Source: Chitinophaga pendula (lineage in GTDB: Bacteria > Bacteroidota > Bacteroidia > Chitinophagales > Chitinophagaceae). From it: a DNA stretch of 64,000 nucleotides. Position 1 is the stretch's first letter. Every line of letters begins with the position of its first letter. Position numbers and translations under genes: made by a program. The stretch is taken from contig NZ_CP077769.1 in assembly GCF_020386615.1 (NCBI RefSeq), forward strand, positions 2,666,001 through 2,730,000, written 5' to 3'. This document shows, piece by piece, positions 16,890 to 24,794 of this stretch. The notes below the pieces were generated by a model. That model ran no database searches and was not told the origin of the DNA. It worked only from the letters and a program-made list of their open reading frames with translations.

Positions 16890-17978
16890 TCATAGCATTT
16901 CAGCAGCTGTTCTAAATATTGCTTCTGTTTCCATTTTCATTTGTTCTATTACGGCGGCGGCGCTTCTGTTGTGGGCGAGTGCGGCGGCCTGGCCAGCCCA
17001 GAGGCTTATCCAGGCGATGTTATCCTGTTTTCTGGCTTCGTTGCGTAGGGGTTTGGTGAGGGCATCCTGTACGGGATAAGGCAGCGGTGTTATGCCAGCG
17101 TTGTGGACAGTGTCAATGAATTCGTTGCGAATTCCCCTGGCCCATCGGCCGGAGAAGGCGCGGGTGAGTTGTGAGGAGGTATCGTAGCTGTCGGCGATGG
17201 CTTGTTTGTGTGCAGGAGTGGCGAGGCTTTCGGTGCAACGGAGGAAGGCGGAACCGGCCTGTACTCCCTGGGCGCCCAGTACGAAAGCGGCGGCGACTCC
17301 TCTCCCATCCATTATACCTCCAGCGGCTATTACGGGTATGTGTACACTAGCAAATATTTGCGGTACGAGTGCCATGGTACCGATCATAGGCGGATGCATG
17401 GGATCGAGGAATGTGCCCCGGTGGCCTCCTGCCTCTGCTCCCTGTGCGACGATCATATCGCAGCCTTTTGCTTCCAGCATACTGGCTTCTGCGAGTGAGG
17501 TGGCGGTACCGATCAGTAGGCAACCCGCTGTTTTGAGGCGGTGCATACTTTCTTCATCGGGTATTCCGAAGGTGAAGCTGATGATCCTGACCTGTTCGTC
17601 GAGGAGTACGGGTATTTGATCGGCGAGGTAGTGGTATTGTACGTTATCGGGATTGATAGCTGTGATATCGAGCTGATGTTGCTGGCGGATGTGGTGCAGG
17701 AGTGATTGCATTTGTGTGACCTCTTCTGCTGTATAGGGTGTTGGTGCGGGATGTGCGAACAGGTTGACGGCAAATGGTTTGTCGGTAAGGCGTTTTACTT
17801 CCTGTATCAAGGCAGCGGCTTGGGAAGGTGCGAGACCGCCGATAGGGAGTGATCCCAGTGCGCCGGCGTTGCTGACGGCGGCGACCATTGCTGGTGTGGT
17901 AATGCCTAACATAGGCGCCTGTATCAGCGGGTATTGCACCTGTAGCTTTTCTGCGACGATATTATTCCACAACTTCAT
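16890..17978 (-). CDS. Nitronate monooxygenase (2-nitropropane dioxygenase family)
   Basis: 362 residues of the FMN-dependent NMO/NPD TIM-barrel family, which oxidises toxic alkyl nitronates to carbonyl compounds and nitrite. Visible motifs are QAPMLGITTPAMVAAVSNAGALGSL at the start (split here by the first FMN-binding loop), the catalytic histidine in GAEAGGHRG, the glycine-rich AAGGIMDGRGVAAAFVLGAQGVQ phosphate-binding segment, and the FSGRWARGI region. Length and motif order are normal. Confidence 0.92.
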   Translation of the reverse strand: MKLWNNIVAEKLQVQYPLIQAPMLGITTPAMVAAVSNAGALGSLPIGGLAPSQAAALIQEVKRLTDKPFAVNLFAHPAPTPYTAEEVTQMQSLLHHIRQQHQLDITAINPDNVQYHYLADQIPVLLDEQVRIISFTFGIPDEESMHRLKTAGCLLIGTATSLAEASMLEAKGCDMIVAQGAEAGGHRGTFLDPMHPPMIGTMALVPQIFASVHIPVIAAGGIMDGRGVAAAFVLGAQGVQAGSAFLRCTESLATPAHKQAIADSYDTSSQLTRAFSGRWARGIRNEFIDTVHNAGITPLPYPVQDALTKPLRNEARKQDNIAWISLWAGQAAALAHNRSAAAVIEQMKMETEAIFRTAAEML

Positions 17979-18017
17979 CTTATTACTTTTTTGGGAGATA
18001 AAGTTACATATATAAAC

Positions 18018-19940
18018 CTACCTGAATTGCTGGAAGTTGGGGGCCCGTAGGGGGGAGATATCAAATCTGAAGTCGGAGACGGTGGTTACTTCTGGGAAGA
18101 TGGGGTTGACGGTTTCTGCTGCTCCCGGATAGTAATAGACAGAAAGTTTGAGTGTATTGAGCGGGAGGTTTTCGTTGCGGATACGGCATCCCAATCCGAA
18201 TCCGCTGTATATAGGATTTTTGAAGAGGTTATTGCTGTTGATTGTTAGCATGGACGCTTGTATAGAGGCGAAGAAGTTGAATTTGAAGCCTAATATTTTC
18301 AGGGGGCTGTAGTAGACGGTTTCGGAGCGGAGGTTCAGGCGTTGGTATCCATTGAGTTTGGTGTTACGGTATCCCCATACGCCTCTTTCGTAGTTGATAT
18401 CGAGGGGGCGGTAAAAGAGTTTATTGGGATTGCCGAGATAGTCTATGGAGGCGAATTGGCGGAACCGGGAATTGCGGAAGGTGATGAGGCGGCTGTAATA
18501 TTGCAGATTGGCGTGGATGACAGCATCTTCGGAGGTATTATGTTGCCAGAAGCTTCCCAGGCCGAAGGTGACGTTGATGAGGCCTTCGCGTTTGGTTTGC
18601 CAAAAGCGCTGTATATCGAAACCTGTATACATGCGGGTACGGCCGAGCCAGGTCTCCCAGCCTGTGGAGGCGGAGACGTTATATCCCAGCGGGATATCTT
18701 CCGTTCGACCGAAGCCGAAGAAATGGTGTGTTTTGAAGAAGTCCTGTTTATAGAGTACAAACTGGGCGATATAGAGCCGATGGTTATTATATAATGGGTC
18801 GCTGAGGAGGCTTTTTTGGCTTGGCCGCTGCTGGAAGAAAAGGTTGTAGTGTCGCAGCAGCAGCGCCATACTGGGCCGGTCGACGGCTTTTCCATTGTGG
18901 CCATATCGATTGAAGAAGTTGTATCCTACCCAGGCGTCAATGACGCTGTATCGGTAATCGCGGAATTGGCTATCGGGGCGGTTCCAGGCATTGATAGAGA
19001 AGCTGGTGGCTAGGCTCAGGCCCCCTATGACTTTAGAGGAGCTGCGGTAGAGGGGCCGGTTGAAACTGACGTAATAGGAACCTTCATAGGTACCGGTATC
19101 CAGCGGCATATAGTTGTTCAACGTGGTATAGCCGGCGCTGGCATCGATGAAGGTGCCCCCTATGTTGTATTTATTATATCTTATTTCTGTATTCCATTGC
19201 GGGGTGTAGCTTTTATGCCAGGCGCCCCCTACTTTAAGGCCCTGAGCGGCGCCGAACAAGTTATTATTATATACGCCAGCCTGGACGGCGGAGGTACTTA
19301 CCTGGGATACGTCGACACCATATTCAAATACGTCTTTGGTGACGATGAGGAGGTCAACGGAATCGGGATGTGCGCCGGCATTAATGATATAGATACGGGC
19401 ATCCTGGATGAAGGGGCGGTTACGCAGATAACGTTCATTGTCTGCCAATACGAAAGCGCTGATGGTATCGTGTTCGCGAAAGAACAATGACTGCCGGATC
19501 ACCCATTCTTCTGTTTTGAAGTGAAGCCTGTTGGCCAGGTGGATCAGCTTCATGGAGGTGGTGAAAGAGGTATCATTGATATTCCTTGGACCAAATACGG
19601 GCACCTGGCGGTAGTAGATATCTCTTATGACGCGTCCGGAAAAGCGGGTGAAAAACTCTTCACTTTTGAGGAGAGAGCTATCGAATTCTGCCGGTTCGGG
19701 TACGTTTTGTCGGGTGACGGCGCGGATCAGCGAGTCCCGGTATGGTTTTCTCCGTAGGGAGTCGCGATAGTCTCTGATACGCTGGAAGATGCTCCTGGGT
19801 TTGGGTAGTGTATCGTTGAGGGATATGGTAGTAAAGTGGAAGAAAGCGGTATCGGAAGTAGGGTTTGCCTGTAAATTGAAAACTGACAGCAGGCAGCTGC
19901 TGATCATAAGGGCAAATAATATATTATATAGTCTAGGCAA
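18018..19940 (-). CDS. Large outer-membrane beta-barrel protein with POTRA-like N-terminus
   Basis: 640 residues with an N-terminal signal peptide (ILFALMISSCLLSVFNLQA). Residues ~30-185 are soluble. ISAFVLADNERYLRNRPFIQDARIYI followed by DSVDLLIVTKDVFEYG looks like a POTRA-type fold, as in BamA/TamA/FhaC. The rest has alternating aromatic strands typical of a 16-strand barrel (e.g. YNKYNIGGTFIDASAGY). No named family can be assigned with certainty; a BamA-superfamily relative specific to Bacteroidota is the best reading. It could assemble, insert or secrete proteins at the outer membrane. Confidence 0.72.
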   Translation of the reverse strand: MPRLYNILFALMISSCLLSVFNLQANPTSDTAFFHFTTISLNDTLPKPRSIFQRIRDYRDSLRRKPYRDSLIRAVTRQNVPEPAEFDSSLLKSEEFFTRFSGRVIRDIYYRQVPVFGPRNINDTSFTTSMKLIHLANRLHFKTEEWVIRQSLFFREHDTISAFVLADNERYLRNRPFIQDARIYIINAGAHPDSVDLLIVTKDVFEYGVDVSQVSTSAVQAGVYNNNLFGAAQGLKVGGAWHKSYTPQWNTEIRYNKYNIGGTFIDASAGYTTLNNYMPLDTGTYEGSYYVSFNRPLYRSSSKVIGGLSLATSFSINAWNRPDSQFRDYRYSVIDAWVGYNFFNRYGHNGKAVDRPSMALLLRHYNLFFQQRPSQKSLLSDPLYNNHRLYIAQFVLYKQDFFKTHHFFGFGRTEDIPLGYNVSASTGWETWLGRTRMYTGFDIQRFWQTKREGLINVTFGLGSFWQHNTSEDAVIHANLQYYSRLITFRNSRFRQFASIDYLGNPNKLFYRPLDINYERGVWGYRNTKLNGYQRLNLRSETVYYSPLKILGFKFNFFASIQASMLTINSNNLFKNPIYSGFGLGCRIRNENLPLNTLKLSVYYYPGAAETVNPIFPEVTTVSDFRFDISPLRAPNFQQFR

Positions 19941-20081
19941 TCTGGCGGTCTCTTAATAAAAAATACCCGTTCTCATATCATGCAGGCAAAGCAAATACTA
20001 TACCTCCCCTGTCTGGTATATAGAACGGTGAGCGTGTAACAGTTATTCGCCTAATGTAAAGAAAATATTTAAATAACAAAT

Positions 20082-20113
20082 AAGGCATTCCCGTTCCAAG
20101 ACGAGAATGCCTT
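20082..20113 (-). terminator. Hairpin terminator after the DUF1328 gene
   Basis: A 13-bp stem with one mismatch (AAGGCATTC...CGT with ACG...GAATGCCTT) and a 6-nt loop. Read on the minus strand it is followed by TTATTTG. It lies 31 bp past the stop of the small membrane-protein gene. Confidence 0.7.
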
Positions 20114-20143
20114 TGTTTATTGTTAAGACATGACATCAGCCGG

Positions 20144-20305
20144 CTATCTTCTAAAGAGTCCTCCGATCAGGGAAAGCAGGAACAATACGATAAAGATGTA
20201 GAATAATATTTTGGCTATTGCGGCTGCGCCTGCGGCAATACCGCCGAAGCCGAACACGGCTGCGATGATCGCGATAATGAAGAAAATAAGGGCATAACGT
20301 AACAT
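20144..20305 (-). CDS. Small DUF1328 (UPF0391/YtjA-like) membrane protein
   Basis: A 53-residue protein starting [20 protein letters not shown] and ending LIGGLFRR. It has two membrane helices separated by the glycine/alanine-rich turn [12 protein letters not shown], exactly the DUF1328 pattern and length. These proteins are widespread and often induced by stress, but have no established activity. An ATG five bases upstream on this strand is in another frame. The gene is monocistronic, followed by a terminator and preceded by a palindrome at 20352-20371. Confidence 0.88.
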   Translation of the reverse strand: MLRYALIFFIIAIIAAVFGFGGIAAGAAAIAKILFYIFIVLFLLSLIGGLFRR

Positions 20306-20351
20306 AACATAACAGTTTTAAGGTGAATGAATCAGTAAGTAGCGGCATTAT

Positions 20352-20371
20352 GGTGGCAACTAGTTAACACC
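20352..20371. promoter_or_regulatory. 20-bp palindrome upstream of the DUF1328 gene
   Basis: GGTG, two unmatched bases, AACTAGTT, two unmatched bases, then CACC: 16 of 20 positions are symmetric. It lies about 47 bp before the start of the small membrane protein, so it is a candidate regulator site. Confidence 0.4.
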
Positions 20372-20551
20372 ATGTAGTGCTCAGATAAGAGCAGGGGTGC
20401 AATTATCATTCCATGCGATATTGTTGGGCATGGGATATTGGAAGAGGCTGGCAGGCGGGCATTTTTACTGATCTGTGAAGGACTTTTAGCGGCTGACTGT
20501 CAATGGGTTACAGTGGGGTGATGGGCATAGAATTCCACAAACTGTGTTATG

Positions 20552-20592
20552 GGCCAGCCAGTACAGGGTATTTTACGCTGCATTGGCTGGCC
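20552..20592. other. Inverted repeat, 9-bp stem with long loop
   Basis: GGCCAGCCA and its exact complement are separated by 23 nt, about 45 bp past the end of the DUF695/RraB-like gene. No T-run follows on the minus strand, so it may be a 3'-end stabiliser rather than a classical terminator. Confidence 0.5.
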
Positions 20593-20637
20593 GGAGTATG
20601 GTTTGGAACTATATCAGGAATAGGAGAAAGTTCCTTT

Positions 20638-21423
20638 TCAGTGGGGGTTACTTTGTTCTTTTTCTTTTACGATCACGGTTTCCCAGCCATCGTAGTAGGC
20701 GTTGCATTCCTGCGCGAGTATCCAGAGTTCCATTACGACCCGATCGATGGTTTCTTCATCTGTTTTGTCGGTGCGGCAGATCTGTAATACCAATGGGTAT
20801 TCTTCGGCGCCTTCTTTGGTACGGACTTCTGTGACGGTGAACTTTTCTTTTTCGATATGTTCGCGGAAGCGTTCGCGTTCTGCGTCTTGTTTGAAGTATA
20901 TCCAGTGATCGATCGGGCGTTCTATGTCTGGGAGGTCGCCATGTTGTTGCAGGGTGCGTAATACACGGCGGTTTTGGATGCGTTGAAATTCGTGCATATC
21001 GGGAAACAGGTAGTCGAAGTACAGTTCCCAGGTTTTATCTTCTTTTACGCCATAATCATATCTGTAATCGGGGAATCCGATCATTACATCGGATATGAAT
21101 TTGTCGTGCAGTAAGGTGTCGCCGGCATAGAAATAGAAGTCTCTTACACCATTAGAGATGGTACGTCCTACAAACTGAGCATCCAGTTTTGATTTGAGCG
21201 AATGTACGAGTGCATCTTCGATCTCTCCCAGTTTATTGAATTCTTCACCTTGAGGGAAACCATCTTCCCGGGGATTATTCAGGTATACAGAAATATAAAT
21301 TGCATGCGGCATTTCCTTAAGCGGTGCAAACCGCCGCAAGTCCAGGTCCAGTCCAATAATCGCCGGATTTTCTTCGATGCGGCACGGGTAAATGTCCCAA
21401 TCCGGTTGGTAGTCGTTAAGCAT
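20638..21423 (-). CDS. DUF695 / RraB-like two-domain protein
   Basis: 261 residues from the ATG at 21423 (MLNDYQPDWDIYPCRIEENPAIIGLDLDL). The open frame continues 70 codons further upstream, but that part is low-complexity and unlike the domain, so the internal start is preferred. The first ~150 residues resemble DUF695. The last ~100 (HWIYFKQDAERERFREHIEKEKF ... ETIDRVVMELWILAQECNAYYDGWE) resemble the RraB fold that inhibits RNase E in enterobacteria. The genome type generally lacks a classical RNase E degradosome, so a regulatory role in RNA decay is only a possibility. Confidence 0.75.
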   Translation of the reverse strand: MLNDYQPDWDIYPCRIEENPAIIGLDLDLRRFAPLKEMPHAIYISVYLNNPREDGFPQGEEFNKLGEIEDALVHSLKSKLDAQFVGRTISNGVRDFYFYAGDTLLHDKFISDVMIGFPDYRYDYGVKEDKTWELYFDYLFPDMHEFQRIQNRRVLRTLQQHGDLPDIERPIDHWIYFKQDAERERFREHIEKEKFTVTEVRTKEGAEEYPLVLQICRTDKTDEETIDRVVMELWILAQECNAYYDGWETVIVKEKEQSNPH

Positions 21424-21635
21424 ATTAATTAGGCAGTTGCAAGTGTAAAGATACGTAAATGTGCTAAAGTGCTCATATACAGTGCTGGTAATTAATCCAC
21501 ATCTGTTGCCATTCATATGAATGATGCTGCCATGTACAGGCTGCTTATTACCGTTTATAAGCGGTCCCAGTGAGGCATTAACAGTATTTAACACTCCACC
21601 CATCCTATAATTCGGCATTGTTTTTTTTATCATTT

Positions 21636-21643
21636 TACTTTTG
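21636..21643 (+). promoter_or_regulatory. Candidate -7 element (TACTTTTG) of the barrel gene
   Basis: Exact TAnnTTTG match 32 bp before the start of the large barrel protein. A TTG at 21618-21620 is only 15 bp upstream, shorter than the usual ~19, so the -33 element is uncertain. Confidence 0.45.
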
Positions 21644-21675
21644 CGGAAACCAAAACCGTAGAATAAAATAAGATA

Positions 21676-24177
21676 ATGGCGACCACGAGAAAATTTGTTA
21701 TGTTGATGTTAGGGATATGCTGCTGGCTAAATAATAATATATATGCCCAGCAGGCGCCTGCACAAAAGAATGGGAATGCAGAAAAAGGTACTGTATATGG
21801 CAAACTGCTGGACGGTCAAACTAATAAACCAGTGGAGTATGCATCAGTCGCTTTACTCCGGGCTGATTCGAGCGTCCTCACCGGTATGCTTTCCAAGGGG
21901 AACGGGGACTTTCTTTTTGAGCAGGTACCTTTAGGGAAGTACTTGTTGAAGGTGAATTTTATCGGTTATACAACTATCTATAAGGCGGTCCATCTTACGG
22001 CACAAAGTACTCGCATGGATGCCGGCAATATTAAACTGCAAGCCAATGTTAAATCTCTTACCGGTGTTGAAGTGGTTGGCGAGAAGCCTACTTTTACAAT
22101 GGCTATAGATAAGCGTGTGTTCAATGTAGATAAAAACATTGCCAGTATAGGTGGTACTGCTACGGATGTACTGAAACAAGTACCATCTGTGAATGTGGAT
22201 ATAGACGGCAATGTGTCTATCCGCAATGGCAGTCCGACCATCTTTGTGGACGGGCGGCCGACTACGCTTACGCTTGACCAGATACCGGCAGATGCTATTG
22301 CTTCGGTAGAAGTGGTGACGAATCCATCTGCCAAATATGATGCGGAAGGGGTTAGCGGTATTCTCAACATTGTACTTAAGAAGAATCGTAAGGCCGGTAT
22401 CAACGGCAGTGTCAATGGTGGATTGGGTACGGTAGGATCTGCCAATGGCGGTATTGACCTTAGTGTACGGCAGGAGAAGTTCAATTTTTTTGTCAGTTAT
22501 AATATAAGACGCCGTAAAGGATCTGTTAACTCACATCTGTTCCGTAAAAACATCAGTGCGGACACGACTACTTTCCTGGATCAGTACCAGGACGGTGATA
22601 TGTTGCGGCAATTCCAATACGGTCGTATCGGTGCGGACTGGTTTATTGATAACCGCAATACGCTGACGCTGTCGCAAGGACTGGTAGGTGGTAATTTCAA
22701 CAACTACAATGACCAGACCTTGTACGACCTTAGCCAGCAGCAACAGCGGGTACGCTATGGAAAGGGGATTGACAACAGCGAGCGCGGCTTCCGTAACTAC
22801 ACTACACAGCTGGGTTATAAACATACTTTTGCCAAGGAAGGAAAGGAACTGACTGCTGACGTGACCTTTAATACTGCCAACAGTAAGGACCGTACCGATT
22901 ATAGTGTGCAATACTTTGACATGGGCGGGCATGCCATCGATCAACCCCGGCGGCCGGAGTTGCGATATGGTAACGGTAAGGGTAATACGACTTACTGGAC
23001 GGGTCAGATAGATTTCGTGAATCCACTATCTGAGCATGCAAAGCTGGAGATGGGGTTACGTTCGGTATTGAGGACGTTTGAGAACAACCTGGCTACCCTG
23101 GGTAAAGATTTTACAACCGGCACCTTCTCCTTAGACAGTGCTCTTTCCAATGATTATCATTACCGGGAGCAGGTAAATGCGGCCTATGCGACATTCAGCG
23201 GTACTAAGAAGGACTTCGGATACCAGGTAGGGTTGAGAGCGGAGCAGTCGTTCTATACGGGTACGATGCAGGGAGTTAAAGAGGTCTCCTATAAAACGAA
23301 CTATCCTGTCAGTCTTTTCCCGAGTTTGTTCCTTTCTCAAAAATTAAAAGGAGATAATGAGTTCCAGCTAAACTATAGCCGTCGTATACGTCGCCCCTGG
23401 TTCAGGGACCTGCTGCCTAACCTGGAGTATAATGCCCAGACGGCCAGTCGTGGTAATCCGGGACTGAGGCCGGAGTTTACCAACTCATTTGAGTTGTCGT
23501 ATCTGAAGGATTTTAACCATAAACATAACATCCTGGTGTCGGTATATTTCCGGAATACGAATAACGCCATTACCAGTTTTTATGTAGATACGACACTTAC
23601 GTTGAATAGTCAACAGCAGAAGGTGGTATTATCCTATCCTATCAATGCTGCGACCCGTAATTCTTACGGGGCAGAGTTCACGGTTCGTAACCAGCTGACA
23701 TCCTGGTGGGATGTGACGACCAACCTGAATATCGCGCAGACGAAGATCAATGCGGATAATGTGGGACAAAATATCAGCAATCAGGGTTTCATCTGGTTTG
23801 GTAAGATCAACAGCAATACGAAACTGCCCTGGAATACTACTTTGCAGGTAAGTGGGGAGTATGAATCGAAGGAAATATTGCCGCAAGGGGAGAATGCACC
23901 ACAGTATTCGATGGACATGGCTATCAAAAAGGAATTCCTGAAAAACAAGGCGCTGGCTATTTCATTAGGGTTGAACGACATTTTCAATACGGACCGTAAC
24001 CTGAGTTATACGCGGACGAGTTTCTCCGACCAGGAGCGTTATCGTAAGCGGGCAACCCGTGAATTGCGGCTGAATGTATCTTATCGTTTTGGTAAGATGG
24101 ATACACACTTGTTCAAAAAGAAGAACAAAGAAGAGGGAGGTCCTCAGCATGGGGGGCAGGAAGAAGGTTTTCAGTAA
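21676..24177 (+). CDS. Outer-membrane beta-barrel protein with CarboxypepD_reg-like domain and plug
   Basis: 833 residues. A signal peptide (LMLGICCWLNNNIYAQQ) is followed by a carboxypeptidase-regulatory-like beta domain (~36-115; GKLLDGQTNKPVEYASVAL), a TonB-receptor-type plug (~140-230; VLKQVPSVNVDIDGNVSIRNG and IFVDGRPTTL) and a long barrel of the OMP_b-brl_3 type. No TonB box is obvious and no SusD gene is adjacent, so it is not a typical SusC. The family often occurs as lone genes in Bacteroidota with unknown ligands. It is 46 bp upstream of the thioesterase, which has its own promoter element. Confidence 0.88.
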   Translation: MATTRKFVMLMLGICCWLNNNIYAQQAPAQKNGNAEKGTVYGKLLDGQTNKPVEYASVALLRADSSVLTGMLSKGNGDFLFEQVPLGKYLLKVNFIGYTTIYKAVHLTAQSTRMDAGNIKLQANVKSLTGVEVVGEKPTFTMAIDKRVFNVDKNIASIGGTATDVLKQVPSVNVDIDGNVSIRNGSPTIFVDGRPTTLTLDQIPADAIASVEVVTNPSAKYDAEGVSGILNIVLKKNRKAGINGSVNGGLGTVGSANGGIDLSVRQEKFNFFVSYNIRRRKGSVNSHLFRKNISADTTTFLDQYQDGDMLRQFQYGRIGADWFIDNRNTLTLSQGLVGGNFNNYNDQTLYDLSQQQQRVRYGKGIDNSERGFRNYTTQLGYKHTFAKEGKELTADVTFNTANSKDRTDYSVQYFDMGGHAIDQPRRPELRYGNGKGNTTYWTGQIDFVNPLSEHAKLEMGLRSVLRTFENNLATLGKDFTTGTFSLDSALSNDYHYREQVNAAYATFSGTKKDFGYQVGLRAEQSFYTGTMQGVKEVSYKTNYPVSLFPSLFLSQKLKGDNEFQLNYSRRIRRPWFRDLLPNLEYNAQTASRGNPGLRPEFTNSFELSYLKDFNHKHNILVSVYFRNTNNAITSFYVDTTLTLNSQQQKVVLSYPINAATRNSYGAEFTVRNQLTSWWDVTTNLNIAQTKINADNVGQNISNQGFIWFGKINSNTKLPWNTTLQVSGEYESKEILPQGENAPQYSMDMAIKKEFLKNKALAISLGLNDIFNTDRNLSYTRTSFSDQERYRKRATRELRLNVSYRFGKMDTHLFKKKNKEEGGPQHGGQEEGFQ

Positions 24178-24193
24178 TTCGGGTGTGATATCG

Positions 24194-24201
24194 TAGTTTT
24201 G
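24194..24201 (+). promoter_or_regulatory. Candidate -7 element (TAGTTTTG) of the thioesterase gene
   Basis: Exact TAnnTTTG match 23 bp before the ATG at 24224, in the short gap after the barrel gene. It suggests independent transcription of the thioesterase. Confidence 0.45.
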
Positions 24202-24223
24202 GCGGACACAACCACTAGCAAAA

Positions 24224-24688
24224 ATGAGTAAAACGACTACGCTGCGTTTTCTGGCGCAGCCATCAGATGTTAATTTTGGCGGGAAGGTACACGGAGGGGC
24301 GGTCATGAAATGGATCGATCAGGCGGGCTTTGCCTGTGCTGCTAACTGGAGTGGGCAGTATTGTGTGACGGTTTATGTTGGCGGCATCCGTTTTTTTAAA
24401 CCGATAGCCATCGGTGATCTTGTAGAAATACAGGCTGCCGTTATCTATACGGGGAATACCAGTATGCACATTGCTATTGATGTATATGCGGGCAATCCCA
24501 GGCAGCAGGGCAAGACAAAGACCACCCACTGTGTGATGGTGTTTGCTGCTGTAGACGATCAGGGGCAGACGATACCGGTACCTAAGTGGACGCCGGCGAC
24601 GGAAGATGAGATCCGCCTGGAAATATATGCGCGTAAGCTGATGGATCTTCGTAAGGACATTGACGAGGAAATGAAACAGTACCTGTAA
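24224..24688 (+). CDS. Hotdog-fold acyl-CoA thioesterase (YciA/BACH type)
   Basis: 154 residues. It hydrolyses acyl-CoA to free acid and CoA in the cytoplasm. The family signature is clear: RFLAQPSDVNFGGKVHGGAVMKWIDQAG, with the catalytic aspartate in WIDQAG, the glycine-rich VHGG turn, then FFKPIAIGDLVEIQAAV and GNTSMHIAIDVYA strands. One hotdog domain means it must act as a dimer or hexamer. The gene ends in a strong shared terminator with the convergent ABC transporter gene. Confidence 0.92.
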   Translation: MSKTTTLRFLAQPSDVNFGGKVHGGAVMKWIDQAGFACAANWSGQYCVTVYVGGIRFFKPIAIGDLVEIQAAVIYTGNTSMHIAIDVYAGNPRQQGKTKTTHCVMVFAAVDDQGQTIPVPKWTPATEDEIRLEIYARKLMDLRKDIDEEMKQYL

Positions 24689-24720
24689 CGGACGGGAATA
24701 CTTTCATTATCAATAACGAA

Positions 24721-24763
24721 GAAAGGGTGACTACAAGTAAACCATTACTTGAGTCACCCTTTC
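24721..24763. terminator. Bidirectional terminator between thioesterase and ABC transporter genes
   Basis: A long stem: GAAAGGGTGACT pairs perfectly with AGTCACCCTTTC, and the inner ACAAGTAA/TTACTTG extends it around a short loop. TCTTTTA follows on the + strand. It serves two convergent genes. Confidence 0.85.
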
Positions 24764-24794
24764 TCTTTTACCCTGTGATAGGGTTATAAGTCTA

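Larger units (their letters stand above)
20306..20637. other. Intergenic region upstream of the DUF1328 gene
   Basis: About 330 bp without a gene. It contains the near-perfect 20-bp palindrome at 20352-20371 and the long-looped hairpin at 20552-20592 beyond the end of the DUF695-type gene. Confidence 0.55.
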
